From positions 85,447,285 through 85,511,284 of the forward strand of contig OV884056.1 of assembly GCA_930367215.1 (NCBI GenBank): a stretch of 64,000 nt of DNA, written 5' to 3'. The notes beneath the pieces were generated by a model. That model was given only the letters and a program-made list of their open reading frames with translations, was not told the DNA's origin and did not search any database. The position numbers were made by a program, and so were the translations under genes. The first letter of the stretch is position 1. Each line of letters begins with the position of its first letter. Source of the stretch: Pollenia angustigena (Eukaryota; Arthropoda; Insecta; Diptera; Polleniidae). This document shows positions 33,116-44,224 of this stretch, in pieces.

Positions 33116-33380
33116 TCATGCTCATACAAAATGTATGAATTAAACACAAAAAGCGCAGCGTCAATTCTTTGCAATTGGAAAATCCGATTTTGACAGCGCG
33201 TTAACTAGTGAAGTTGACTTCTAATGTTAAAAAGTAGTGGCAATGCTTTTATTTTCAAGCCATTTTAGAGGGTTGGTTGGTTCGTTTCAACGTTTAAGCT
33301 AGGCGCTTAAAAACGTTGCGCTTGACGCACTTATTTAGGTGACGTCTTATGTCAAATAATTTTTAATTAAATACCATTAA

Positions 33381-33684
33381 AGGTCGGGGTTGACTATCGT
33401 ACACAATCGTACGATTCATTCACAGGAAAATCTGACGGAATTCTATCCAACAAAAAAAAAAATGTCTACAAAATCTCCCGCCAATGCCATACTATCCCAC
33501 AAAAATGATGCAAACTCAAATGACTCAGCTACTTTACAAGAAAATGCAACTCTGATCGCAGAGAATCTATAATTTTATGAAAATTGTCAAAAAAATCTGT
33601 AACTAATTCATGTTTAAGATACACCATCCACACACGATTTTTTTGACAAGTCTTACGACTGAATAGGATAGTGTATCGCCGGCT
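33381..33684. mobile_element. TIR element with TAA duplications, carrying the 36-codon ORF
   Basis: Imperfect terminal inverted repeats (AGGTCGGGGTTGACTATCG on the left, AGCCGGCGATACACTATCC on the complement of the right) are flanked by TAA at 33378-33380 and 33685-33687. The duplication type is that of PIF/Harbinger elements. It sits in intron 1 of the gene, in the same orientation as the ORF it carries. Confidence 0.65.
33462..33572 (+). CDS. Short conserved reading frame (36 codons) inside a TIR element in intron 1
   Basis: This small ORF starts at an ATG after an A-run and ends at TAA. Its product begins MSTKSPANAILSHKNDA and ends ATLQENATLIAENL. A second copy at 12404-12508 encodes MSAKSFSKATLSHEKD...ATLHENATLIA. 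The two align with one in-frame codon insertion. In the second copy the region upstream of the shared ATG has an in-frame TGA, which supports this ATG as the original start. It is hydrophilic and I do not recognise it. It could be the N-terminus of a transposase-associated protein left after internal deletion, or a captured host exon. Whether it is translated is unknown. Confidence 0.45.
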   Translation: MSTKSPANAILSHKNDANSNDSATLQENATLIAENL

Positions 33685-33937
33685 TAACTGCTTAGAAAAA
33701 AGCAATGAAGACACAAATTTCAAAATTGTGCAATCCAAATATTGATAGACCCTTTTCACACAACTAAAGTTTACTTTGCAATGTTTTAAGGTTGTAGGAG
33801 AAAAGGGGAAAAAATAATGTATAATCTTTTAAATATAATCTGTTCAGTATAAAAAGAATTACAGCTATAATGAACAAAAAGAACTTAATTAATTAGACTT
33901 GATCTGAAATTCCTTTTCCAAATTTTTTATATTTCAG

Positions 33938-34417
33938 CATGCATCCAAAGATTCTTATGAGTCAGCTGTTAAACATGAAAAAAGTGACGCTTCAAATACG
34001 GCCAACTCACCGGACCTCGTCTACAGTTCGGAGGAAAACATACGCGCCTCATCGCCCAATGAACCCGGAAAGGTATCGTATTTTGATGATGGCACCAATA
34101 TACGTTGTGTCGTTAAGGGCATGGCCAATAACAGTACCTATGATACGCCCATCGACAAAGAACGTAATCGCCGTAGACGTAGTTCATTGCAAACCAAATT
34201 AGATAGGCGTCGTCGTAAAAATTTCGAGGTTAGTTTTCCTACGCTCGAGCAGACGAATTCACAAAACGATTTGACCAATGATAGTACAACAGGCATCGGC
34301 TCATCCGTCGATATAACCGATAACGATATTGATCCGAATCATTCAGCGTATTATCCCAGACAAAAACGCCATTCATGGTGGAATATATTTGTGCCAGAAA
34401 ATTTAAAAAACAGGTGA
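33938..34417 (+). CDS. Coding exon 2 of the same gene; ends at TGA or at an overlapping splice donor
   Basis: The exon follows a standard acceptor (TATATTTCAG|CAT) and continues the frame of exon 1 in phase 0 for 159 codons. The encoded segment starts HASKDSYESAVKHEK, continues through an NSPDLVYSSEENIRASSPNE stretch, then a hydrophobic patch (VSYFDDGTNIRCVVKGM), a basic-serine block RRRRSSLQTKLDRRRRK, and a C-terminal segment with the aromatic motif HSWWNIFVPENL. Codons are well mixed, unlike AT-rich chance ORFs nearby, and the frame is open throughout. The end is ambiguous: AAC AGG TGA gives a stop at 34415-34417, but CAG|GTGAAT at 34413/34414 is a plausible donor that would remove that stop and leave phase 2. 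If spliced, later exons are not recognisable in the remaining window. Together with exon 1 the minimum product is about 250 residues. It looks disordered and cytosolic or cortical; function is unknown. Confidence 0.82.
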   Translation, partial: HASKDSYESAVKHEKSDASNTANSPDLVYSSEENIRASSPNEPGKVSYFDDGTNIRCVVKGMANNSTYDTPIDKERNRRRRSSLQTKLDRRRRKNFEVSFPTLEQTNSQNDLTNDSTTGIGSSVDITDNDIDPNHSAYYPRQKRHSWWNIFVPENLKNR

Positions 34418-34893
34418 ATTTTTTATTTTTATTTTATCTTTTTTTTATATACTTAAATAGAAAATTATGTTTTTATTAACCTGAATTTTGTGAATTTAAT
34501 GCTAATGCTGCTAACAAAAGGACAAAAAAAAAAACAAATATGTATAAAATAAATAATTTGGCGTGCCTTCATACATTATTAATGTTCCTGCATTAAACGG
34601 AATGTTTATATTTTTTTTACGAATTCCTTATTTAAAATAACTGTTAATAACGTTCAATAACCTGAGTTTCTTTTGTTTACTTTTCTTTTGTTTTTGTTAT
34701 TGTTTGGTTTTTAACACATTTATTAAATATGCCTTCCATTAATAATCTAACCTTAATTTTAACCGAAGAGAAAGAACATTAATCCTGTCAAATTTAACAA
34801 CAAACGAAGGAATATTTACAAAAGATAAAAAAGTGTTTAACATATTTAAAGTGAGAGAAAATTATGCCTAAAAATTTAAATATTTATATTAAC

Positions 34894-35467
34894 CCTACAG
34901 ATAATATTGGACTACGTGGTCCATTGTGGCTAAAATGGACTACTTACAACATGGTAAAATGTACTGTAGTATGGACAATGTTATAATAAATTAACATGCA
35001 GTGCTGCCAACAACTGCTTGATGTATACTTTTCTATAGTTTACAGTATTACACATTGGTAGCCTTGATGGTGCCCATTATTAATTGTTTATTTAAAAGTG
35101 AAATTTGTGAAATTTTGGGAAATAAGGTAAAAAAATTCAAAAAAACCAAGTAAATATATTTAATAACAGCAAAAATAGACTACAGTACACACCATAAATG
35201 GTGATTAGTAAAAAATGAAAAAGAAAAATGCTTAAACTACCCCTTAAGTTTACTCCATACTGTAGTAACATGGAGTACTTTTAAAACTAGCCCACTTTAG
35301 TACCCCATGGAGTAGTTTAGGGACTATTTCGGTGGGTTATATGGTCCCCTCCAAGGACATCGTAATGTTTACTGAACCACCTTTAACACATATATTTGGA
35401 GTACTCCTACTCCTTAATGGCCTACTCTTTACATGCATGTATGGACTAGTCTCGTTATCTTCAGGGA
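34894..35467. mobile_element. Relative of the TCCCTGCAAATA element, copy 2
   Basis: The right half matches copy 1 (CATGGAGTAGTTT, GGTTATATGGTCC, AGGACATCGTAATGTT, GGACTAGTC). The ends CCCTACAGATAATA and GTTATCTTCAGGG are inverted and degenerate. It lies just downstream of the gene. Confidence 0.6.
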
Positions 35468-35712
35468 AGGGTCTTAATGAAATCGGTTTTAAGTCTGGCA
35501 ATCTGTATAAACTGTACATTTCTAAGCACGCGCAAATGAACTTTTAAACATTTTATTTAAATATTCCCAACACTTTTGGCAAGTTAGGCTGATGTCGGAG
35601 TAGTCGCATGAAGCGAAGCGAAGCAAAACTAAAAGCGATAATAATTGTGCTATATCTATGCTAGAAGGTGTCAGAGTGTAGACTATATTGACCAAAAAGA
35701 TTCCTTCGGGAA

Positions 35713-35855
35713 GTGCCGGTTCACACACGTCAAGTTTGACTCGTCAAGTCTTGAGTTTTTAGGAGAGAGGGGAACAGAAATGGCATTCTCTTTTTCCTTT
35801 TCTCCTAAAAGCTCAAGACTTGACGAGTCAAACTTTACGTGTGTAACCCAGCAGT
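35713..35855. mobile_element. Foldback MITE, GTGCCGGTTCACAC family, copy 2
   Basis: This is the same family as 2634-2774, with the left arm intact and the right terminus degenerate (CCAGCAGTGA). No clear duplication remains. Confidence 0.75.
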
Positions 35856-35865
35856 GACTATTTAA

Positions 35866-36570
35866 ATAATTTTTTTTAATTTATTTTGTTTTTAATTGAA
35901 TCTTTCTTGTCGAAAATTACAATATGTATTCAAAGCTTAATCCTAATTCTAATTTGTATTTGTTAGCCGTTACCAATGTAACCGCTACTTAATTGCATTC
36001 AAGTGTCAAAAAAGCCTGCTAGGCTCAAAGTGTCGGATCTTTTCAGCCTCCGATGACCTTCGAACTTTATTAGATCCCGAGCGAGGTAGTTGGGATGGAC
36101 CATTAGTTAATCTATGTATTTGACTGAATATGTTAAGATCTCTGTGGATAATGTCATTACGTATATACCATGGGGCGCAGACAATTTGTCGTAATATCCT
36201 AGACTGTCTTCTTTGTAGCTTCTGGATGTTTGATGCGCATGCAGTACCCCATAATTGGATGTCATATGTCCATATTGGTTTTATGATAGACTTGTGTAAG
36301 AGAACTTTGTTGTTTAAGGATAAGTTTGAGTTTCGACCGATTAGCCAATGTAGTTGAGCTGCTTTAAGATTCATAGCCGTTATTTTCGCTTCAATATGAC
36401 GAGACCAGGTCAAGCGTCTATCTATTTGAATTCCCAAGTATTTAACATGGTTTTCTACCGGAACAGTGACGTTATTTATTTTTACAGCAGGGCACGTTTG
36501 TCTTCTGAGCGTGAAAGTTTAGTGAGCACATTTAGCCGGGTTAACCTTTATTTTCCATTTTTCTAGCCAT
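35866..36570 (-). pseudogene. Jockey-type LINE fragment: RT C-terminus and 3' end
   Basis: The - strand encodes KWKIKVNPAKCAH, a stop, then TFTLRRQTCPAV and VKYLGIQIDRRLTWSRHI. It continues through LNNKVLLHKSIIKPIWTYDI, QLWGTA, LQRRQSRILRQIV and APWYIRNDIIHRDL. This is the thumb/connection region of a Jockey-clade reverse transcriptase. It is 5'-truncated with an in-frame stop and ends in a short UTR and an A-rich tail (GAATACATATTGTAATTTTC...). Tail-only relatives lie at 37899-37966 and 45098-45160. Confidence 0.88.
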
Positions 36571-37898
36571 GTAAATTAGCAACATGTTGCACATCACTAA
36601 TTAATTCCTTCCGTCTATTGAAGTTTCTGTAATGACGTTTTTTGTTTTTTAATTTTTCTTTAAATACCCTGTATATATCTATTAGACCCACCCAAAAGAG
36701 TCAATTGAGTTTAATTTAAACTTTGTTCTATTACTTATTTTAAATGAAAGTAAACATTTTATTTAACAAAACAAATAGTGAAATAAAAAAATATGTGTAT
36801 GAACAAACACGTTTTATGGCACGCGATGAATGTTTTATTAGTTAATTTTTATTTTATTTTTGTCTATAGCAATTGAATCATAAATAATATTAACAATGCA
36901 AAAATAATAATAATTTATTAAAGCAAATGTAATATAAAATGTAGCAAGATAAAAAAAAATTTGTTTGCTTTTGTTCAAGAGATTCTATAACAATTATTTT
37001 ATATATTTTTTGGGGGTTTTTTATGTAAACAAATATTTATGGGGAAAATTTAATGGTTCTTTTAATTATCTTATCGTCAGTATTGGTCATAAACGTCCAA
37101 CCAAAAAGACTATAAATCATGGTTAATAATGAGTTAATAAACATAAATAATAATCTTTAAATAACAAATTAAAAGAATAGAAATCTTATTAATTAAAGAT
37201 AAATAATTACAAAAAAAAAAAAAAGAGTTTTTTTAAGTTTTATATTTAGCAATATTTTTTTAAACTATCCAATATTTGTTGTTATACTTCAGTTACTAGT
37301 AGTAATTAGATAAAATTATCTTTAATTACCTGTTATAATCTTGTATATTTTTTACAACTCTGCCGTAAAATACAGAGTTGTATTTTTTAATACTTATATG
37401 ATTGCATATTCTTTGTGGGCTCCATATATAAATAAATATAATTTGTTTTTATTTATTTAGTAATTGAAATAATGCTTTACGATTGCTTTTGACATTATCG
37501 TTTCAATTGGTCTCTTAGTAAAATTGTACTACTTGGGAATATTTTTTCTTCTTTTTTTTTTGAGATCCTTATAAATATTTTGTTTATTTATTTGTTTTAT
37601 CGCTCTTAATCATTGGCAATCGGTAAAGGCAAAAGTCATAAATTCAAAATTTATTAGCATTATTGCGAATCGAGTATAATAAAATGATATATTGTTTGTA
37701 TATTATAGTAGAAATTTACCAAGTACATACGTACCATAATAAACTTATAGAGAAGTATTTTAGAGACAGAGGCCTTAGACTACAATCAAGTTTTGTTTTT
37801 AAAGATATTGAAGTATTTTTAGGCTTGTGAAACATTCATACATATTTGTAAATAGTTTTTTTTTTTTTTTTGTGATTCAGGCAATTTTAAACAACAAG
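36571..37898. other. Very AT-rich DNA without a supported feature
   Basis: I see no exon, RNA gene or repeat copy here. Confidence 0.4.
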
Positions 37899-37966
37899 TA
37901 GAATTAAGATTTGAATACATATTGTAAATTTCGATAAGAAAGATTCAATAATAAAAAAAAAAAATT
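37899..37966 (+). mobile_element. Jockey-type LINE 3'-tail fragment
   Basis: The sequence TTTGAATACATATTGTAAAT, then GATAAGAAAGATTCAATAAT and an A-run, matches the 3' end of the LINE at 35866-36570. This is an extreme 5' truncation. Confidence 0.65.
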
Positions 37967-38235
37967 TTTAAAGTTTGGTTTTTAATTTAAATTAATGATA
38001 AGGAAGCCTATTATCTTTCTCTGTGCGGAATTTGTGTATCAAGTAGCACACAGTGAGTGGTTTAAAAAAAAATAAATATTCAGTTTCTAAATGCAGTGAA
38101 AGGTCAGTATTGTAGTGCTGGCAAATTTTACTACTCTTCATTTCTCAATAATACTGCATACATTTAATTTGGGAACTCAATATTTTCAACGGGGCTTTTT
38201 CGAGTTTTCAAGCAATGTTTCGATTACAAGCACTG

Positions 38236-38855
38236 TTTTTATACCCACACCACAATAGTGGAGAGGGTATTATGTATTTGTGCTGATGTGTGTAACGCCT
38301 TAAAATATTGGTCCTAGACCCACCTTAAAGTATACCGATCGTCTTAGAATCACTTTCTGAGTCGAACTAACGATGTCCGTCCGGCTGGCTGGCAGGCTGT
38401 CTGTCCATGTAACCTTGTGCGCAAAGTACAGGTCGCAATTTTTGGGATAATTTGATGAAATTTGGCACAAGGACCAAGCCTATTGAAAATAGGCCGAATC
38501 GTAGGACCACGAGGGAAGATAGAGGGAAATTTCTTCCTCTGAGAAACTATCAAACCGATTTCAATGAAATTTAAAACATAGATAGAACCATATCTATATA
38601 GACACAAAATGTATGCATATTTTAAAAAATAGGACCACGAGGGGAGACAGGGGCAATACAGTTTTTCAAAAATAGGACCACAAGGGGAGGAAGTGGGCAA
38701 TTTCTGCCTCTCACAAACTTTCAAACCGATTTAAATGAAGTTTATAAACATAGATAAATCCATACTTTTTTGGACACATAAGCATGATGTGTTTTTAAAT
38801 ACTGTGGTGTAGGGTATCATATGGTCGGGCTTGACCGACTATACTTTCTTACTTG
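38236..38855 (+). repeat. Dispersed repeat with TATACCC start and TCCGTCCGGCTGGC box
   Basis: It begins TATACCCACACCACAATAG, contains GATCGTCTTAGAATCAC, ATGTCCGTCCGG and ATGTAACCTTGTGCGCAAAG, and ends GGTGTAGGGTATCATATGGT followed by TTGACCGACTATACTTTC. This layout is common between genes in flies. The class is not certain. The Helitron at 38872 begins just after it. Confidence 0.6.
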
Positions 38856-38871
38856 TTTTGTATGCGTTTTA

Positions 38872-39681
38872 CTAGCTTTAAGCTATAGTTCTTTTCAGAT
38901 GTTACACTATTTGCCTATCCAATTTCAAGAAAATTAATTGATTAGTTAAGCAGATATGGGGAGGGGGAGCTTTTACCCCTCTTGCCCTATTTAATGTCCT
39001 GTCCTCTTTCCGATGTTACAGTGTATGCTTGCCAAATTTTAAGAAACCCGGTTGATTAGTTAAGAAGATAGAGGAAGGGGGAGCTTTTACCCCTCTTGCT
39101 CTATATCACGCCCTAAATAATAAAAACTATAGGCTATAGTTCTTTCCAATTGTAAGGCTATTTGCCTGCGAAATTTCAAAAAAATCGGTTGATTAGTTAC
39201 GAAGATATAGGGAGGGGGAGCTTTTAGCCCTCTTACCCTATTTGACACCCTATTCCCTATTCTCTTTCAGATGTTACATTGTCTGCATGCCAAATTTTAA
39301 GAAAACCTGTTGATTAGTTTAGAAGATTGGGGAGTGGGAGCTTTTACCCCTATTGCAACATTTTGCGCCCTCTAGCGATATAAAATATACTCTACGACCT
39401 AACAAATACACATACAAAATTTCATAAAAATCGGTCAAGCCGTTTCGGAGGAGTTCAAAATGGAGAGCATTTTGAACTCCTGCAGGGCATTTTCAACTCC
39501 TGCAGTGTTCACTAAAATGGCTATAACTCATGAACCAAGACACATTTGAAGACCGTTGATACATAAAAACCTTGGTATTGACGTCACCTTCCACGTGAAC
39601 TTTACAGAAATATCGGTTCACGCATTTCAGAGAACATCAATTACTAACACAATGCAACTTATTTTTATATATGTATATAGA
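38872..39681 (-). mobile_element. Non-autonomous Helitron, copy 2 (variant family)
   Basis: On the - strand it starts TCTATATACATATATAAAAA at 39681 and ends with CTAG at 38872. The interior has the same repeated monomers as copy 1 (AAATTTTAAGAAACCCGGTT, GGGGAGCTTTTACCC). The 3' hairpin of copy 1 is not preserved, so this terminus is less certain. Confidence 0.65.
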
Positions 39682-39865
39682 AGAAGATATACAGTTGTAC
39701 TTTGAAAATAAGCCATTAGATTTTCCATTGAACTTTGCTTAAATGATAAAACTCTGAAAGCATTGATTAACTACTTTTGAGTATTAAGTGCTCATAAAAA
39801 AAGTACAAATACTCGGTACTCATTACTTAATACTTTGCCAACACTACACTGTATTGATAATTTAG

Positions 39866-40000
39866 TGTTTTCACAACACAAGTAATTGAACGTGTAGTAA
39901 AATTTATATACAAAAACACTCATAAACTGAGTGCTTTTTGTGTACTTCTAATGGAAACTAGACATTAACTTCACGTTCAATGACTCGTGTTGTGCAAAAA
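39866..40000. mobile_element. Degenerate foldback MITE, CACAAGTGATTGAACGTG family
   Basis: TTCACAACACAAGTAATTGA at the left and TTCAATGACTCGTGTTGTGC at the right are inverted. The same arms are cleaner in the copy at 50394-50508. Confidence 0.6.
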
Positions 40001-40017
40001 GTACTTCAACTATTTTT

Positions 40018-41220
40018 ATACTCTTCACCACAGGTGGAAAGGGTATATGTACATTAAGACGGGTTGATTTGTATGGATGAAAAAAAGTGAAAAATCGTAT
40101 AGCAAAAACGAAATCTACATAAAATTAAAGAAAATTCTCCGAAGAAACCATGGGTATTAAATAAAATCCTTATCCGCGCCTCTCGTCTTAGAAAAAGCTA
40201 TTTTCTCAAACATTTTTTTTCAAAGGCATGCATATGGGCACTTCCAAGATTGTAAACGGGACATTCGCACACGTTTATATTGACAAAACTGTAAAAAACA
40301 ACCTGATTTTAATTTTTTAAATTAATGATTCTTTTAACTCTCAATTAGCTCTTTAATTTCCGCAAATGAAATTTTTCGCTTACTGTCGTGGTTTCCGAGA
40401 TAATTGCAAAAAACCAGTGATTGTAAACGGGACCAAAAACGGAAGTGGGTTTTAAGGGGTAACCGTTTAAACAGTGATTTCTGCGAAACCTGACACAATA
40501 TTTTATTGGGATTAATTTTAAAATGTTGCGTACTAATGTGCCCTAAAAATGGTTTCGATTTCAAAATAAAATATGAATTACATTTTTTTAAATAAATTGT
40601 TAAAGAAATTGTAAACGGGTCATTTTAAACGGGACAATTTTTCCACCATGATTTAAAATTTTTTTATGTTGCTATTTATAATACTTTATATAAGAAACTT
40701 AATAAAAAATGTTTTTCATATCATAAATATGCCTTAGATTAGAGTATTGTTGTTCCAAATGCATATTTTCTAATATACACAAGTATGTGCTAAAAGTTGT
40801 AGTACTTCGTTTACCATTTATCTTTTTTTTCGAATCAATTAATTTATACGCATAATTAAAAAAATATAAGCAATTCTCTAAATAAATCTTGAAAAGAAAA
40901 ATTTTTTTTCCATTTTTTGTGGTTGACGTTTTTTTGGAAATAGCTATATAAATTTTTAAGCCGAGATGCGCGGATTAGGATTTTATTTTAGATACGTGGT
41001 TTCTTCGGAGAATTTTCTCAGAATTTTATGTAGTTTACGTTTTTGCTATACGATTTAAAAAAAAAATCGACCCGCCCTAGTATTTATGTATGTACATATA
41101 AGTTTGTCAATCCGTTTTTAATTTTTAAAAATATTAATCATAGACCCCATAAATAATATCTATTCTGAATTCTTAGGAGAAGAGGAATTGATCTTTAGAT
41201 GTCCGTCCGTCCGTTTAGAA
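40018..41220 (+). repeat. TATACTCTTCACC-type dispersed repeat, split by a 1-kb TIR element
   Basis: The left piece (40018-40052, TATACTCTTCACCACAGGTG) and the right piece (41084-41220, TTTGTCAATCCGTTTT...TGTCCGTCCGTCCGTTT) form one diverged copy. The element at 40053-41081 interrupts it. Confidence 0.55.
40053..41081. mobile_element. 1.03-kb element with ~100-bp TIRs and GTAAACGGGAC boxes
   Basis: The inverted ends (AGACGGGTTGATTTG and the complement of AAATCGACCCGCCC) continue through long arms such as CGTATAGCAAAAACGAAATC and GAAAATTCTCCGAAGAAACC. TA flanks both sides. Inside, GTAAACGGGAC/TC boxes occur at about 40250, 40424 and 40611. No transposase is seen. Confidence 0.7.
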
Positions 41221-41445
41221 AACATTTTAATTTTTACACCACAAATAATTTGCTGAAGTCTCTTTTTAATTGTCGAATTTTATTGTTTTACTTGAGCATT
41301 AATTTTTTTTTTAATTTACAAGCGTTTACGATTTATATGTAAATACGCGAGTTAAAGGCAAATAACATTCTTTTTCTTTTGGAAATTAAATATTTTTCTC
41401 AATAGCTCCTAAGAAAAGTATGCTAGGTGGAGAAAATTGTGCGTT

Positions 41446-41480
41446 AAGCCTAGTACTCTCTCCAATTTGTGAAAAGTGTT
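41446..41480. mobile_element. Terminal fragment of the AGCCTAGTACTC family
   Basis: A TTA followed by AGCCTAGTACTCTC and a short inner stretch survives. It is abutted by an end of the AGGCCAGTTTA family (from 41482), which seems to have inserted in it. Confidence 0.6.
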
Positions 41481-41481
41481 A

Positions 41482-41570
41482 AAGGCAAGTTTATACGGTA
41501 ATACAATGTATTACGACTTTGTAGAATCAAAATATTATGAAACTCTCTCCGTTTTATTTTGTACTAAATG
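41482..41570. mobile_element. Terminal fragment of the AGGCCAGTTTA family
   Basis: The sequence AGGCAAGTTTATACGG, then AATACAATGTATTACG, matches the ends of 48890-49329 and 30084-31022. The rest of the element is absent. Confidence 0.6.
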
Positions 41571-42960
41571 TTTTGTTTTTTACAAAAGACAAATAAATTG
41601 TAAGAATTTTTAGAGTTTTTAAAAGTTGTTTTGACAAATTAAATACAAAAAAGGTGAAAAGCAACTACAAAAAAGCGGGCTGTTAAACTTGAACCTCAAT
41701 GTATGTTATAAAAGATCTCCCAAAAAAATGTTTTTAACAGCCACGATAAAACTTCAACATGTGTGGTCTACACTTAACATTAACTTAGTGTTAAAGTTAT
41801 AAGATCTAATAGTTGTATACATTTTCTTTACAATTTACTTCATTGCTAGCCAAAGGATAGCTAAAGTAAGCTTCGTAACAGAAATATACAAACGAAAAAT
41901 TCTGATAGTGCATAGAAAATATTCCCGGAAAATATTGAAGCAATAAGCCTTATAAAGTATAAAAGCTTTTGAGGATTGCCATTTGACTTAGAATACACAT
42001 TCGAATAATATCAAAAATTTATAATAAAAAAAAATCTTTAAAATTGAGTTAGCTCGCATTGGATTCATCGGGCCGCCCATTATGCATAGACATATCTTTT
42101 AAATCTGATATTTAAATTCGATTAATATCGTGTTATAAAGCGTCAGTTTTTTTTAGTGCTTTTTAAGCTTATTTTCTTTAAAACTTTTGAAAAATCTGAT
42201 ATTGAGATCATTGTTTTAAAACGAGCGCAAAATTAATAATCTAAATTAGTTTTATTTAAAAAAAAACTCTTTTGAAATAGAAATTTCCGTTAAATGTATA
42301 TTAACAATGTAAAATTTGTTTAAATTAAAAACTATTACCCTTATTATATGATAAATGATTAATTTATATTTATAAACACAATTTACAAATAAAAATAATG
42401 ATGATGATAATAATAAAATAATAAAACCATACCTACACAAATGTTTTAAAATAACATGTGTCGTTGCGAAATATAAACGATAAATAAATAAATTTTGTTT
42501 ACTTTTGATATCAAGTGCAATTAATTTGCATTAAACGAAAAAAAAAAACAAATACCAGCCACAAAACAGATGAACAAACATGCTTTTATTATTACAAAAT
42601 TTTTCAAAAAAAAAAAAAAATATTATAGCAAATAATAAAAGTTGATGGCTACAAAGTGCTGGCGGTTAAAAAAAAACATCAAGTATGCAACATCTTTTTT
42701 TAATTAATGTGTTTACAATGTTTTATATCTTAATAAAAATTAAAAACAAAATAATTAAAGGTTTTTCAAGAATGTAATAATCATAAACTATTTTATCATC
42801 AATTAATGTGGTAAAACAATTTTTTTTTAATAATTTTTATTTGAAAAATTAGACATTTTAAAAACATTTAATGAAACCTCCGTTAAGTTAATGTTATGTA
42901 CATATGAATGTTTGTTTATTTTGCATAAAACCAGCTGATAGTGCAGTAATGTTTTATTTG
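41571..42960. other. AT-rich DNA without a supported feature
   Basis: Only low-complexity ORFs occur. Nothing is supported. Confidence 0.4.
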
Positions 42961-43499
42961 CAGATGTGGTAAAGTATTTATTCATCGAATTAAAGGGGGA
43001 TGGATAAATTTATCGTAAAAGTAAAAATTAACAATACGGTCATGTTCTGGCAATCGCACGATTTGAAATCGCAAAACGCCAGAATTATTTTATGGTGTTC
43101 TGAAACTGGTGGTATAAATTTGTACTGGATTTTACTGAAAAGCGTTCGCGTGCACATAAATTTGTAAAATTTTCATATTACTCACCTACTGGATTTTACT
43201 GGAAAAGTAAACGAACGCACACATTGATGCAAAATGAAACTAAAGGCAATTCAAATTAATTGGCTTAGACCGGGTGTTGAGATGTGGATTAAATTTAAAC
43301 TTATTTAACGTAGTCTGAAACTCGAAATTTTCCGGCGAAATGTAATTTTTTTTTTTTTATTAAAGACCAACATTTTTATCAAAACTAAGCTGTTCCATCA
43401 AAATGTTGTCTACAAGCTTGGTAATGGCGGCTCAAATCTGTTTTCTGTTTAGTGGAACTGAGATCTCAAAACCCCAGCCTTATAGGAGGCAATTCTATC

Positions 43500-43700
43500 T
43501 TTATTCTGGATTGTAAACTTCTACTTAAGATTACTTTATCTCAAAGCCAATCAGTAGCTACGGTATTCAGTAATGGAGCACTGCTTCAACTTCGTATATT
43601 GAAAAAATTCAAAAGCGCCAAAATAAACTTTTTCGAATCATATCAGACGCTCCCCGGTATGTTAAAATATTTACAGCAAGGAACTCATTATTTTACAAAC
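43500..43700 (+). pseudogene. Jockey-type LINE reverse transcriptase remnant
   Basis: In one frame KLLLKITL resembles the N-KLLLY-A-L block of Jockey RTs. After a frameshift KPISSYGIQ, a stop, WSTASTSYIEKIQKRQNKLF and RIISDAPRYV follow, the same order of blocks as in the LINE at 35866-36570. One frameshift and at least one stop show it is dead. Confidence 0.72.
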
Positions 43701-44224
43701 TGTGCGTGTTGTTTGCAGCGGGGGCAATTTAATATCAGTAAAAGATAAAAAAAAACGAAACTAGAGGAAAAACAAACAAATTAAAAATAAAACACAAAAG
43801 ATAACACAGTGCTGAATGTATGAATGTATGGAAATTCAGAAAAAAGCAAGAAGGGGCATAAAGAGAAAGTGAAAATATAGGAGAAGTCAAACAAATTTAC
43901 AACAACTAAATACTGTGTATACCAGCGTTGCCGTTGTGTTCCAAAATTTAACCCTTTTTTGAGGCGCTTGCCATTTGTGTGCTTTTTTTTTTGAAATGGC
44001 CTTTTTTGTAATTTTAAATCAATTCATGCTACTTTTTTTTTGGCAATTTTTGAAATTACCTAAATGTCATAAAATAAAAAGGATACGAGAATGAATAAAC
44101 TTTTTTAAGATTTTTAGAACCCGTATTAATTAAATCCACTTTGTATGAGATTATTTAAATGCCGATTTTTTCACTTTCAGGATAATAATTATAAAAAACT
44201 TGATACAGAGTTGTAGATTACGAG

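Larger units (their letters stand above)
32586..33937 (+). other. Intron 1, carrying a tandem duplication and a TIR element
   Basis: This intron is flanked by GTGAGT and TTTCAG. It contains a direct duplication (about 32716-32910 and 32911-33115) and, at 33381-33684, a TIR element with TAA duplications that encodes a short reading frame. The rest is AT-rich. Confidence 0.8.

Noticed and set aside
38350..38724. 124-codon - strand ORF
   Set aside because: It lies entirely within a dispersed intergenic repeat whose other copies are not open.
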